Origin: Methylococcales bacterium
Lineage (GTDB): Bacteria; Pseudomonadota; Gammaproteobacteria; Methylococcales; Methylomonadaceae
Assembly: GCA_023144875.1 (NCBI GenBank)
Contig: JAGLEW010000017.1
Coordinates: forward strand, 1 to 10,016
Length of the DNA: 10,016 nucleotides
Direction: 5' to 3'
The notes beneath the pieces are model-generated. The model was not told the DNA's origin. It saw only the letters and a list, made by a program, of their open reading frames with translations, and did no database searches. The translations under genes and the position numbers were made by a program. This document shows positions 1 to 5,923 of the stretch, in pieces; the first letter of the stretch is position 1, and each line of letters opens with the position of its first letter.

Positions 1-1458
1 GGAGATTCACGCATAAAAATTGTTTTTCGCACGGAAAATGGTCATATTTCTGCCGCCTCAAATTCAGCGCTCACCTTAGCCACAGGGGAATTTATCGCCC
101 TAGTCGATCATGATGATTTAATTCCTGAACACGCGCTGTTTTGGGTGGTGGATGCGATTAATAAAAATCCAAATGCCGCGTTAATTTATTCAGACGAAGA
201 TAAATTATCCGAAGAAAATGGCACTCGTATTAATCCTTATTTTAAATCTGACTGGAATCGTGAGTTATTTTTAGGTCATAATATGATTTCACATTTAGGG
301 GTTTATAAAACCGATATTATGCGTGACATAGGGGGCTTTAGAGTCGGGTTTGAAGGCTCTCAAGATTATGATTTGGCGTTACGATTTATTGAAAAAATAA
401 ATTCTGAGCAAATTATTCATATTCCCAAAGTGCTTTATCATTGGCGTATTTTAAATGGCAGTGTCGCGAAAAATATTGAGACCAAACCTTATGCCTCCAT
501 TGCGGCGGAAAAAGCGGTCAACGAACATCTGCAACGTTGTAAGCTCAACGCCCATGTAAAACGGTTTGAATATGGTCATCGGTTGTATTTTGACCTGCCT
601 AAACAAGAACCCTTTGTTTCAATTATTATCCCAACTCGCAATGCAAAAGACTATGTCCAAAAATGTATTGAAAGCCTTTATGATCTAACTACTTATCAAA
701 ACTTTGAAGTGATTCTGATTGATAATGGCTCTGACGAACCAGAAGCGGTGAGGTATTTTTCTCAGTTAGCACAAACGCATGAAAACTTTCGAGTTCTGCG
801 GGATGATCGCCCTTTTAATTATTCTGCGCAAAATAATCTAGCCGTCTCACACGCTAAGGGTGAATTGATTGCGTTGCTCAATAATGATACTGAAATTATT
901 TCGCCCAATTGGTTGAGTGAAATGGTTAGCATCGCCGTACAACCTAATGTTGGTGCCGTCGGTGCAAAATTATTATACGATCACAATGTCATCCAACATG
1001 CTGGGGTTATTTTAGGGTTAGGCAGTTGTGCGGGGCATTCCCATCATATGCTTGCTTCAAATTTACCCGGTTATTTTGGACGCGCCGCCTTAACGCAAAG
1101 CATGTCAGCCGTGACTGCCGCCTGTCTGGTGGTACAAAAAGAGAAATTTTTAGAAGCCAAAGGTCTCAATGAGCAAGATTTAACCATTGCGTTTAACGAT
1201 GTCGACCTGTGTTTAAAATTATTAACATGCGGTTATCGAAACATCTACACGCCTTTTGCCATGCTTTATCATCATGAATCCGTCACTCGTGGTTTGGATG
1301 ATTCACCGCAAAAACAAGAACGCTTCATTAAAGAAACCCAGTACATGCAACAAAAATGGCCGATTATTATCCAAAATGACCCTGCGTACAATGTTAATTT
1401 AACCTTAGATCGTGCTGATTTTAGTTTAGCGTGGCCGCCGAGGGAAATTATTGAGTAA
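1..1458 (+). CDS. Tandem-domain family 2 glycosyltransferase, 5' end outside window
   Basis: The reading frame is open from base 1, so this is the C-terminal 485 residues of a longer protein; the GTG at 145 is internal. Two GT-A (GT2) domains are visible. The first is cut by the edge. It shows the nucleotide-sugar/metal motif DHDD (residues 36-39), the acceptor-side motif GSQDYDLALR (119-128) and LYHWRILNGS. The second runs from about 205 to 425, with VSIIIPTRN at its start, LLNNDTE (about 292-298), FNDVDLCLKLL (about 398-408) and LYHHESVTRG near its end. Proteins of this layout transfer sugars in O-antigen, capsule or other surface polysaccharide synthesis, probably at the cytoplasmic face of the membrane. 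No membrane segment is visible in this part. Family assignment is firm; the sugar and acceptor cannot be read from sequence. The gene converges with the leftward gene ending at 1512. Confidence 0.9.
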   Translation, partial: GDSRIKIVFRTENGHISAASNSALTLATGEFIALVDHDDLIPEHALFWVVDAINKNPNAALIYSDEDKLSEENGTRINPYFKSDWNRELFLGHNMISHLGVYKTDIMRDIGGFRVGFEGSQDYDLALRFIEKINSEQIIHIPKVLYHWRILNGSVAKNIETKPYASIAAEKAVNEHLQRCKLNAHVKRFEYGHRLYFDLPKQEPFVSIIIPTRNAKDYVQKCIESLYDLTTYQNFEVILIDNGSDEPEAVRYFSQLAQTHENFRVLRDDRPFNYSAQNNLAVSHAKGELIALLNNDTEIISPNWLSEMVSIAVQPNVGAVGAKLLYDHNVIQHAGVILGLGSCAGHSHHMLASNLPGYFGRAALTQSMSAVTAACLVVQKEKFLEAKGLNEQDLTIAFNDVDLCLKLLTCGYRNIYTPFAMLYHHESVTRGLDDSPQKQERFIKETQYMQQKWPIIIQNDPAYNVNLTLDRADFSLAWPPREIIE

Positions 1459-1495
1459 TATTTTTATTATGGCCTATCGGGACTTGACACCTAGC

Positions 1496-1510
1496 TTTTT
1501 AAATTAAAAA
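1496..1510. terminator. Weak AT-only palindrome between converging genes
   Basis: The 15-base sequence TTTTTAAATTAAAAA is a perfect 7-bp inverted repeat around one central base. It lies between the stop of the glycosyltransferase (1458) and the stop of the leftward gene (1512). Its position suits a bidirectional transcript end, and each strand has short T runs. However, a stem of only A-T pairs with a one-base loop would be very weak, so this is a tentative call. Confidence 0.2.
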
Positions 1511-1511
1511 T

Positions 1512-1919
1512 TTACGCAAACTGCAACAAATCACCCAATTTATCAAATGCTAAATATCTTGATAAGTCAGCTCCGTTTTGCACCGCTTCAACCATCCTAT
1601 TAAGCGGTTCTTCTGCTTCCTCTGCAGTAGGGAATTGATCGTTATGTCCAGAAAGACAGGCGACTAATACCATGTTCCAGTCTTGATTCATCTGTTTTGA
1701 TTCAATGACTAAATCAGAAAAATCGGTTAAGTCGGATAAGTTTTTATCAACACACATAATCGTCTTTAGCTCACCACCTTGTCCTGACTCAAACTGTTGT
1801 TTATCATTTTCGTTATGATCATCGGGCAACGCAGCTTGCAAAAAAACAAAAAGAAAGCGCTGAGGGGTGGGCTGTTGTCGTCCAACGTAGAGCAGGCTTT
1901 TAAAGTCCGTTATTTCCAT
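1512..1919 (-). CDS. Small conserved protein of unknown function (135 aa)
   Basis: The product is an acidic, probably cytoplasmic protein with no signal peptide or membrane segment. Visible blocks are QQPTPQRFLFVFLQAALPDD (about 15-34), GQGGELKTIMCVDK (about 46-59), DWNMVLVACLSG (about 80-91) and a helical C-terminal part with PLNRMVEAV. From memory, these blocks match a widespread bacterial family of about 130 residues. Its members often carry the label 'ribonucleotide reductase subunit alpha', which is very likely wrong: this length cannot hold a reductase catalytic subunit and no such motif is present. No function is proposed. The ATG at 1919 begins the family-like N terminus (MEITDFKSLL), though no clear Shine-Dalgarno sequence precedes it. 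It stands alone, with the glycosyltransferase converging on one side and a decayed caspase-like gene upstream. Confidence 0.85.
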   Translation of the reverse strand: MEITDFKSLLYVGRQQPTPQRFLFVFLQAALPDDHNENDKQQFESGQGGELKTIMCVDKNLSDLTDFSDLVIESKQMNQDWNMVLVACLSGHNDQFPTAEEAEEPLNRMVEAVQNGADLSRYLAFDKLGDLLQFA

Positions 1920-2015
1920 AATAGTTTCATTAAATGTAAGGAGAAGAGTTGATAATAGGCATTTTTAATTTCTATGTTTTTTGTCATAATTCATAGAGCA
2001 ACTTGAAATATAAAA

Positions 2016-2028
2016 ATACTCTGAGTAT
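2016..2028. promoter_or_regulatory. Dyad ATACT-CTG-AGTAT beside the candidate -10 box
   Basis: This is a perfect 5-bp inverted repeat around a 3-base centre. It begins one base downstream of the minus-strand TATAAT, so it would cover the expected transcription start. That is where a repressor operator could sit. A repeat this short can arise by chance in AT-rich DNA, and I cannot name a regulator. Confidence 0.2.
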
Positions 2029-2029
2029 C

Positions 2030-2035
2030 ATTATA
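2030..2035 (-). promoter_or_regulatory. Candidate -10 box for the 135-aa gene
   Basis: On the minus strand this reads TATAAT, a perfect sigma-70 -10 hexamer, about 110 bases before the ATG at 1919. No good -35 hexamer lies 16-18 bases upstream, and the region is very AT-rich, so chance matches are likely. The rest of 1920-2095 holds no open frame that I can support. Confidence 0.3.
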
Positions 2036-2095
2036 AAGAAATTAAAATCAAATTATCGGTGTTATTTCAGGCATGTTATCTTACTCCGAGCATTT

Positions 2096-3196
2096 TTATT
2101 TTCGACCTGTATATGCTAACTTTGCATCCCTAATTTTTTTCTTGTACTCAATTTTTGTATAATTCTCCTGACGATAACCTTGTTTTAACACTTGAATTTT
2201 TTGCTTATAATTGGTTTCAAGCTGACGAATAATTTGCACGAGACAGTTTTTTTGCTTTATAAGCTACTTTTGCTTTATAAATATCCCATGATTCAATATC
2301 GCCTAAATTAGCAGGCTTATCTTTAAGGACGTTAGTTAACGTAGAAGCTGGAGGTGGAATTAATGTGGCGGTTTATACGATGGGAGGATTGCTATGCGTT
2401 TGGATTTTAAGACGGGCTAAGTCTGAATATTTTCTTTTATAAATAATGCTCATACATTACTTTTGACGGTGTTGAAGTAACACCGAGCCTCCACTTTTTC
2501 CTTCATAAATTCTTTTTCTTCTTGTGTGGATACTCTGGGGGTTGCATTAGGCTGCTTAATTTCGACCGTTACAAAATAAAAATCACCCTCAACTGATGAG
2601 TTAAACCAAGGTGTTTGTTTTTCTTTCGTGATTTTACTGACTTGTTTTAAAACATCTTTAAAAACCAGCTCCAACGGTTGCCCTGCAGTTATTCATAGAT
2701 TTAACTAATGCGGTGGTATAGGGACTGTTTGTTCCTTCACCATCTAACGCAACATCCCCCAGAGCCGTAGTAATAATCCAGATGGAATATTGCCTATTTG
2801 GCTTAAGCTCTGACTGGAACTTCTAAAACTACGGCTTAAAGGGTTATTTCGACAAGCATCTAAAATGACGATATTTAGGCCATTATTAGCTCGTCTAATA
2901 TTTTTCCTGCATCAATCGCGTTGTATTTTAAATCTTTCTCACGGCTTAATTTTGCATTGACGGGAATAAGGTAATTTGTGCCTTGTGATTGAATGCCATG
3001 ACCTGCATAGAAAAATAGCCCAACATCGCCATTTTCTAATTCTTTACCAAAGCTATCTATCAATCCCGATAACAAAACGTTCGAGAGGCACCGATGTATT
3101 GCTCACCAGAGTAATAATAACCGTGCCGCTCAACTCGGCTTTAGCATAAAATATAAGTGTAATGAGGAAATAATTTTTGGGAATGTTTTCAAGCAT
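2096..3196 (-). pseudogene. Decayed caspase-like (peptidase C14) gene, several frameshifts
   Basis: Read leftwards, pieces of one protein appear in order but in changing frames. An ATG at 3196 opens a short hydrophobic stretch (NYFLITLIFYAKA) that could be a signal peptide, then hits a stop. From 3075 comes LIDSFGKELENGDVGLFFYAGHG, whose catalytic His codon is at 2998-3000, on to NYLIPVNA and a stop at 2875. A shifted frame gives ANNGLNIVILDACRNNP, with the catalytic Cys codon at 2852-2854. Another frame gives GDVALDGEGTNSPYTTAL. Another gives the LELVFKDVLKQVSK and TPWFNSSVEGDFYF blocks, ending at 2450. Beyond that, SDLARLKIQ and a Lys-rich tail continue to a stop at 2096. The expected front of the p20 domain (the GNxxY and NDA region) is not visible. 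Intact relatives are periplasmic or multi-domain caspase-fold proteases. With this many breaks it is non-functional unless the sequence has errors. Confidence 0.85.
2250..2280 (-). repeat. 18-bp-period tandem repeat in the pseudogene tail
   Basis: TTTTGCTTTATAA occurs at 2250-2262 and again at 2268-2280, an exact 13-base copy with an 18-base period. On the minus strand this encodes YKAK-VA-YKAK, a six-residue duplication in the Lys-rich tail of the caspase-like remnant. The period is a multiple of three, so it probably arose while the gene was still translated. Confidence 0.7.
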
Positions 3197-3299
3197 AATT
3201 CAAATAGTGGTTAAAACGGTTTCAAATAACTGAAATCAGGGTAAAGTTAAATACTATGAAACGAGACGAAGTATTAATAACCTAGAACCAATATTTTAG

Positions 3300-4229
3300 T
3301 TAAATAAGTTTTATAGGGTTATTTAAATGTGAAAGAAAAATTTTCTTATATGTGTTTGGATCTTTTTGAAGGGTTAATTGTGCGGTTTGAGTGTCTGATT
3401 GGCGTTTTAAACGAGCTAACCAAAACCGTAATGCCGCTTTTTGCAACATCACGCTCCAACTTTGTTTTTCACACTTTTCTAGTGGTCTTAGTTGTTGATA
3501 GGCGCTTAACAAAGCGTTCATTTTTTGATGATCTAATTGCCCTTGATGATAACACCAGTCATTGACGGTAATTGCCAAATCCAATAATAAGTCGTCCTCA
3601 CAGGCTAAATAAAAATCTAATACGCCTGATAATTTTCCCTTAAAAAATAGACTATTATCTTTAAATAAATCCCCGTGAATCACGCCGCGCGGTAATGTAT
3701 CTACCTGTAATTGGTTGATGAAATAATCATTAATGCTAGTTTTTTCTTCGGTATTTAATTGGGATTGTAATTGCTCAGCGGTCTTACGAATCCATTCACT
3801 CCCTTTGGGGTTTTTTCGATGCAAAGAAAAGTTCGCCCCAGCACGATGAATTTTACCCAGCTCGGCACCAATTTCAGCGCAATTAGCTCGCGTTGGTGTT
3901 ATTAGTGATTTTCCATTGATACAAACAAAAATGGCCACAGGTTTTGAGTTGAATCCTCGAAACCGATGACCTTGGCAGTCTATCTGAAATGTTGGGCAAG
4001 AAACCCCTGCTTGTTGATAATGTTGCAGTAAATCAAAAAAAAAAGGTAATTCTTGAGCGTCTAAACTTTCAAATATCGTTAAAATATAATATCCTGTAGT
4101 CGTTTCAAAACGATAATTTGTGTTTTCAATTCCCGCTTCAATGCCTTCAAAATTAATCAGCTTTCCTAAACGGTAATAATTTAAAAGATCATTTAATTGT
4201 AAGTGATTAATTGAAGTATAAACCGACAT
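3300..4229 (-). CDS. thrB: Homoserine kinase, APH-fold type (ThrB)
   Basis: It phosphorylates L-homoserine with ATP to O-phosphohomoserine in the cytoplasm, the step before threonine synthase. This is the aminoglycoside-phosphotransferase-fold type, not the GHMP-kinase type of E. coli. Supporting motifs are GIENTNYR in the nucleotide-binding part (about 33-40), the catalytic loop HGDLFKDN (185-192, catalytic Asp187), and the metal-binding Asp in VLDFYLAC (Asp205), followed by DLAITVNDWCYH. At 309 residues it has the usual family length and looks intact. The ATG at 4229 is preceded by AGGA, which overlaps the stop of the DUF2782 gene, so the two are probably translationally linked. A run of ten T codes for part of PFFFD (about 62-66). 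I recall polA following thrB in relatives; here the next thing downstream is a pseudogene. Confidence 0.93.
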   Translation of the reverse strand: MSVYTSINHLQLNDLLNYYRLGKLINFEGIEAGIENTNYRFETTTGYYILTIFESLDAQELPFFFDLLQHYQQAGVSCPTFQIDCQGHRFRGFNSKPVAIFVCINGKSLITPTRANCAEIGAELGKIHRAGANFSLHRKNPKGSEWIRKTAEQLQSQLNTEEKTSINDYFINQLQVDTLPRGVIHGDLFKDNSLFFKGKLSGVLDFYLACEDDLLLDLAITVNDWCYHQGQLDHQKMNALLSAYQQLRPLEKCEKQSWSVMLQKAALRFWLARLKRQSDTQTAQLTLQKDPNTYKKIFLSHLNNPIKLI

Positions 4230-4233
4230 TAAT

Positions 4234-4237
4234 TCCT
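4234..4237 (-). promoter_or_regulatory. thrB ribosome binding site inside upstream stop
   Basis: Minus-strand AGGA lies four bases before the thrB ATG. It shares bases with the TAG stop of the DUF2782 gene (4236-4238), so a ribosome terminating there lies on the thrB start site. This supports the 4229 start and coupled translation. Confidence 0.6.
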
Positions 4238-4580
4238 AATTCCATTCAAAAATTTTCCATTGATTTACTTTTTGCTCACGATCTAAATCACTTTTATGCA
4301 CTTCCATCGTGCCATCACCATCGGTATCAATAAAATAATACGGAAAACCTATATCAGGAATCACTTTTATCATAAACAATTGCCCTTTTCGTCGATATTC
4401 ATGAATGGTTTTTCCTTCACGATGAATAATTGTAATTTCAGGTAACTCAATTGCTTCGCCATCTTGAATTGGGATGGGAATGTCAGGCAATTCTGGCATC
4501 GGTGGCGGTAATTCACTCACCGTCACTTCAGCAAAACAAAGACAAGGAATCAAGCTAACTAAAATCAATAACCGTTTCAT
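4236..4580 (-). CDS. Secreted DUF2782 family protein (114 aa)
   Basis: The first 17 residues form a signal peptide (MKRLLILVSLIPCLCFA, cleavage likely before EVTVSE), so the mature protein should be periplasmic. A Pro-rich linker follows (about 24-38). The C-terminal domain has EYRRKGQLFMIKV, then YYFIDTDGDGTME (about 81-93), and ends in QWKIFEWN, the pattern I associate with DUF2782. The DTDGDGTME stretch resembles a calcium-binding loop, but binding is unproven. The frame is open upstream to 4682, overlapping aceF. The ATG at 4580 is preferred because a good ribosome binding site and the signal peptide both begin there. It lies 31 bp after aceF and 6 bp before thrB. A DUF2782-thrB pair is common in gammaproteobacteria, but no role in threonine synthesis is known to me. 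Confidence 0.88.
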   Translation of the reverse strand: MKRLLILVSLIPCLCFAEVTVSELPPPMPELPDIPIPIQDGEAIELPEITIIHREGKTIHEYRRKGQLFMIKVIPDIGFPYYFIDTDGDGTMEVHKSDLDREQKVNQWKIFEWN

Positions 4581-4586
4581 AATGAA

Positions 4587-4593
4587 TCCTTCT
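4587..4593 (-). promoter_or_regulatory. Ribosome binding site that fixes the DUF2782 start
   Basis: The minus strand reads AGAAGGA six bases before the ATG at 4580. No comparable site precedes the longer open frame, whose extra 34 residues would overlap aceF. It therefore decides for the signal-peptide start. Confidence 0.65.
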
Positions 4594-4611
4594 GTTAATG
4601 ACTCAATAATA

Positions 4612-5907
4612 TTAGAGTAATAAACGCCTAACATCATTGAGATACTTTGTAATGGCAACCACAAAACGAGCACCATCCGCACCGTCTATAACTCGATGAT
4701 CATAAGTTAAATCCAGTGGTAACATCAGTTTAGGAATAAATTCTTTACCATCCCAAACAGGCTTCATACTCGCCCGCGCTACGCCTAAAATAGCCACTTC
4801 AGGTGCATTCACAATGGGCGTAAACCCAGTACCACCAATCCCGCCTAAACTTGAAATGGTAAAACATCCCCCTTGCATATCAGCGGGTAATAATTTACCT
4901 TCACGCGCTTTAAAACTTAACGCCCGCATGGATTCAACCAATTCTAAAATACTTTTTTGGTCGGCCTGTTTGATCACAGGTACGACTAAGCCATTTGGCG
5001 TATCAACGGCAATACCAATATTAAAATATTTTTTATAAATTAAACGTTCACCATCTGCCGATAATGAACTGTTAAATTGAGGATACGCTTTCATCGCGGC
5101 AAGCACCGCTTTAATAATAAACGCTAAAGGGGTTACTTTAATTTGCTGTGAGGCAACTTGTTCCACATTCAAGGCTTTTCGAAATGCTTCCATCTCGGTA
5201 ATATCAGCTTCTTCATGTTGCGTGACCATCGGTAAATTCAACCAATTGCAACTCAAGTTTTTACCCGTTAAACGTTTAATTTTACTGAGCGGCTTTTCTT
5301 CTGTGTCACCAAATTTTGAAAAATTAACCGTTGGTAATGCAGGAATTCCAGAACCTGTCATTTGATGGTTACTGCTTTTTTTAGACAACGATTGCTTCAC
5401 AAAGTTTTTAATATCTTCTTTTAAAAGCCGACCCTTTCGCCCTGAACCCACTGATATTTTAGATAAATCAGCGCCTAACTCACGCGCAAAACGTCTAACA
5501 CCTGGGGATGCGTAAACCGTATTAGTATTCGATGGTGTTGTTATAATAATTTCTTTTTCACTGGGAGCAACTGTTTTTGTTACCTCCTCGGTAACCGTTT
5601 TTATTTTTTGTATTTCGATCGGTTTCTCAGAAATTTCAGGCGTTTTTGATACAGAATCGCTATCTATAGTTTTTAATAAGGTTACAACTAACGATCCTTC
5701 TGAAACTTTATCACCGACTTTAACTTTAACTTCTTGTATCGTACCACGGGCAGTAGAAGGCAATTCCATTGATGCTTTATCGGTTTCCATGACTAATAAA
5801 GATTGTTCTAATTCAACAACATCACCAGGCTGAATTGATACTTCAATGACTTCGACTTCACCTACATCACCAATATCAGGCACTTTTATTTCAATTATAT
5901 CGCTCAT
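4612..5907 (-). CDS. aceF: Pyruvate dehydrogenase E2, dihydrolipoyl acetyltransferase
   Basis: E2 core of the cytoplasmic pyruvate dehydrogenase complex: it carries the acetyl group on lipoyl-lysine and passes it to CoA. Domains in order (numbered from the upstream ATG) are one lipoyl domain (about 5-79) with the lipoylated Lys45 in ETDKASM; a charged, Thr/Ile-rich linker; a peripheral subunit-binding domain (about 132-173, SPGVRRFARELG and GRLLKEDI); and the acetyltransferase domain (about 205-432) with catalytic His405 and Asp409 in DHRVIDG. There is a single lipoyl domain, whereas E. coli has three, so the protein is about 431 residues rather than about 630. Two ATGs are adjacent (5910 and 5907). 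AAGGA ends two bases before the first and five before the second, favouring 5907. It follows aceE by 13-16 bp. No lpd (E3) gene is adjacent. Confidence 0.95.
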   Translation of the reverse strand: MSDIIEIKVPDIGDVGEVEVIEVSIQPGDVVELEQSLLVMETDKASMELPSTARGTIQEVKVKVGDKVSEGSLVVTLLKTIDSDSVSKTPEISEKPIEIQKIKTVTEEVTKTVAPSEKEIIITTPSNTNTVYASPGVRRFARELGADLSKISVGSGRKGRLLKEDIKNFVKQSLSKKSSNHQMTGSGIPALPTVNFSKFGDTEEKPLSKIKRLTGKNLSCNWLNLPMVTQHEEADITEMEAFRKALNVEQVASQQIKVTPLAFIIKAVLAAMKAYPQFNSSLSADGERLIYKKYFNIGIAVDTPNGLVVPVIKQADQKSILELVESMRALSFKAREGKLLPADMQGGCFTISSLGGIGGTGFTPIVNAPEVAILGVARASMKPVWDGKEFIPKLMLPLDLTYDHRVIDGADGARFVVAITKYLNDVRRLLL

Positions 5908-5912
5908 CATTA

Positions 5913-5917
5913 TCCTT
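5913..5917 (-). promoter_or_regulatory. aceF ribosome binding site
   Basis: Minus-strand AAGGA lies in the gap after aceE. The spacing is two bases to the first ATG and five to the second, so it favours the second of the two adjacent starts. Confidence 0.55.
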
Positions 5918-5923
5918 GTTATT

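Noticed and set aside
1484..1489. Perfect TTGACA on the plus strand between the converging genes
   Set aside because: No convincing -10 hexamer lies 16-18 bases downstream, and it would drive only antisense transcription into the 135-aa gene.
2450..3075. Two separate small genes in place of the caspase-like remnant
   Set aside because: The fragments are consecutive parts of one C14 protein, and the catalytic Cys lies between them in a third frame, so neither would be a functional gene.
3218..3237. Inverted repeat GGTTTCA-N6-TGAAATC between thrB and the pseudogene, a possible thrB terminator
   Set aside because: On the minus strand, the direction of thrB, the stem has a mismatch and only a four-T tail. 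The remainder of 3197-3299 shows no gene or clear signal.
3251..3276. AATACT...AGTATT inverted repeat just downstream of thrB
   Set aside because: Six A/T-rich pairs around a loop of about 14 bases with no T tract; not a credible terminator.
3329..3565. Plus-strand open frame of 78 codons opposite thrB
   Set aside because: It lies wholly opposite a well-supported gene and has no recognisable product.
4581..4682. Longer N terminus for the DUF2782 protein, overlapping aceF
   Set aside because: The extra residues hide the signal peptide and read the end of aceF in another frame. A strong ribosome binding site sits before the shorter start.
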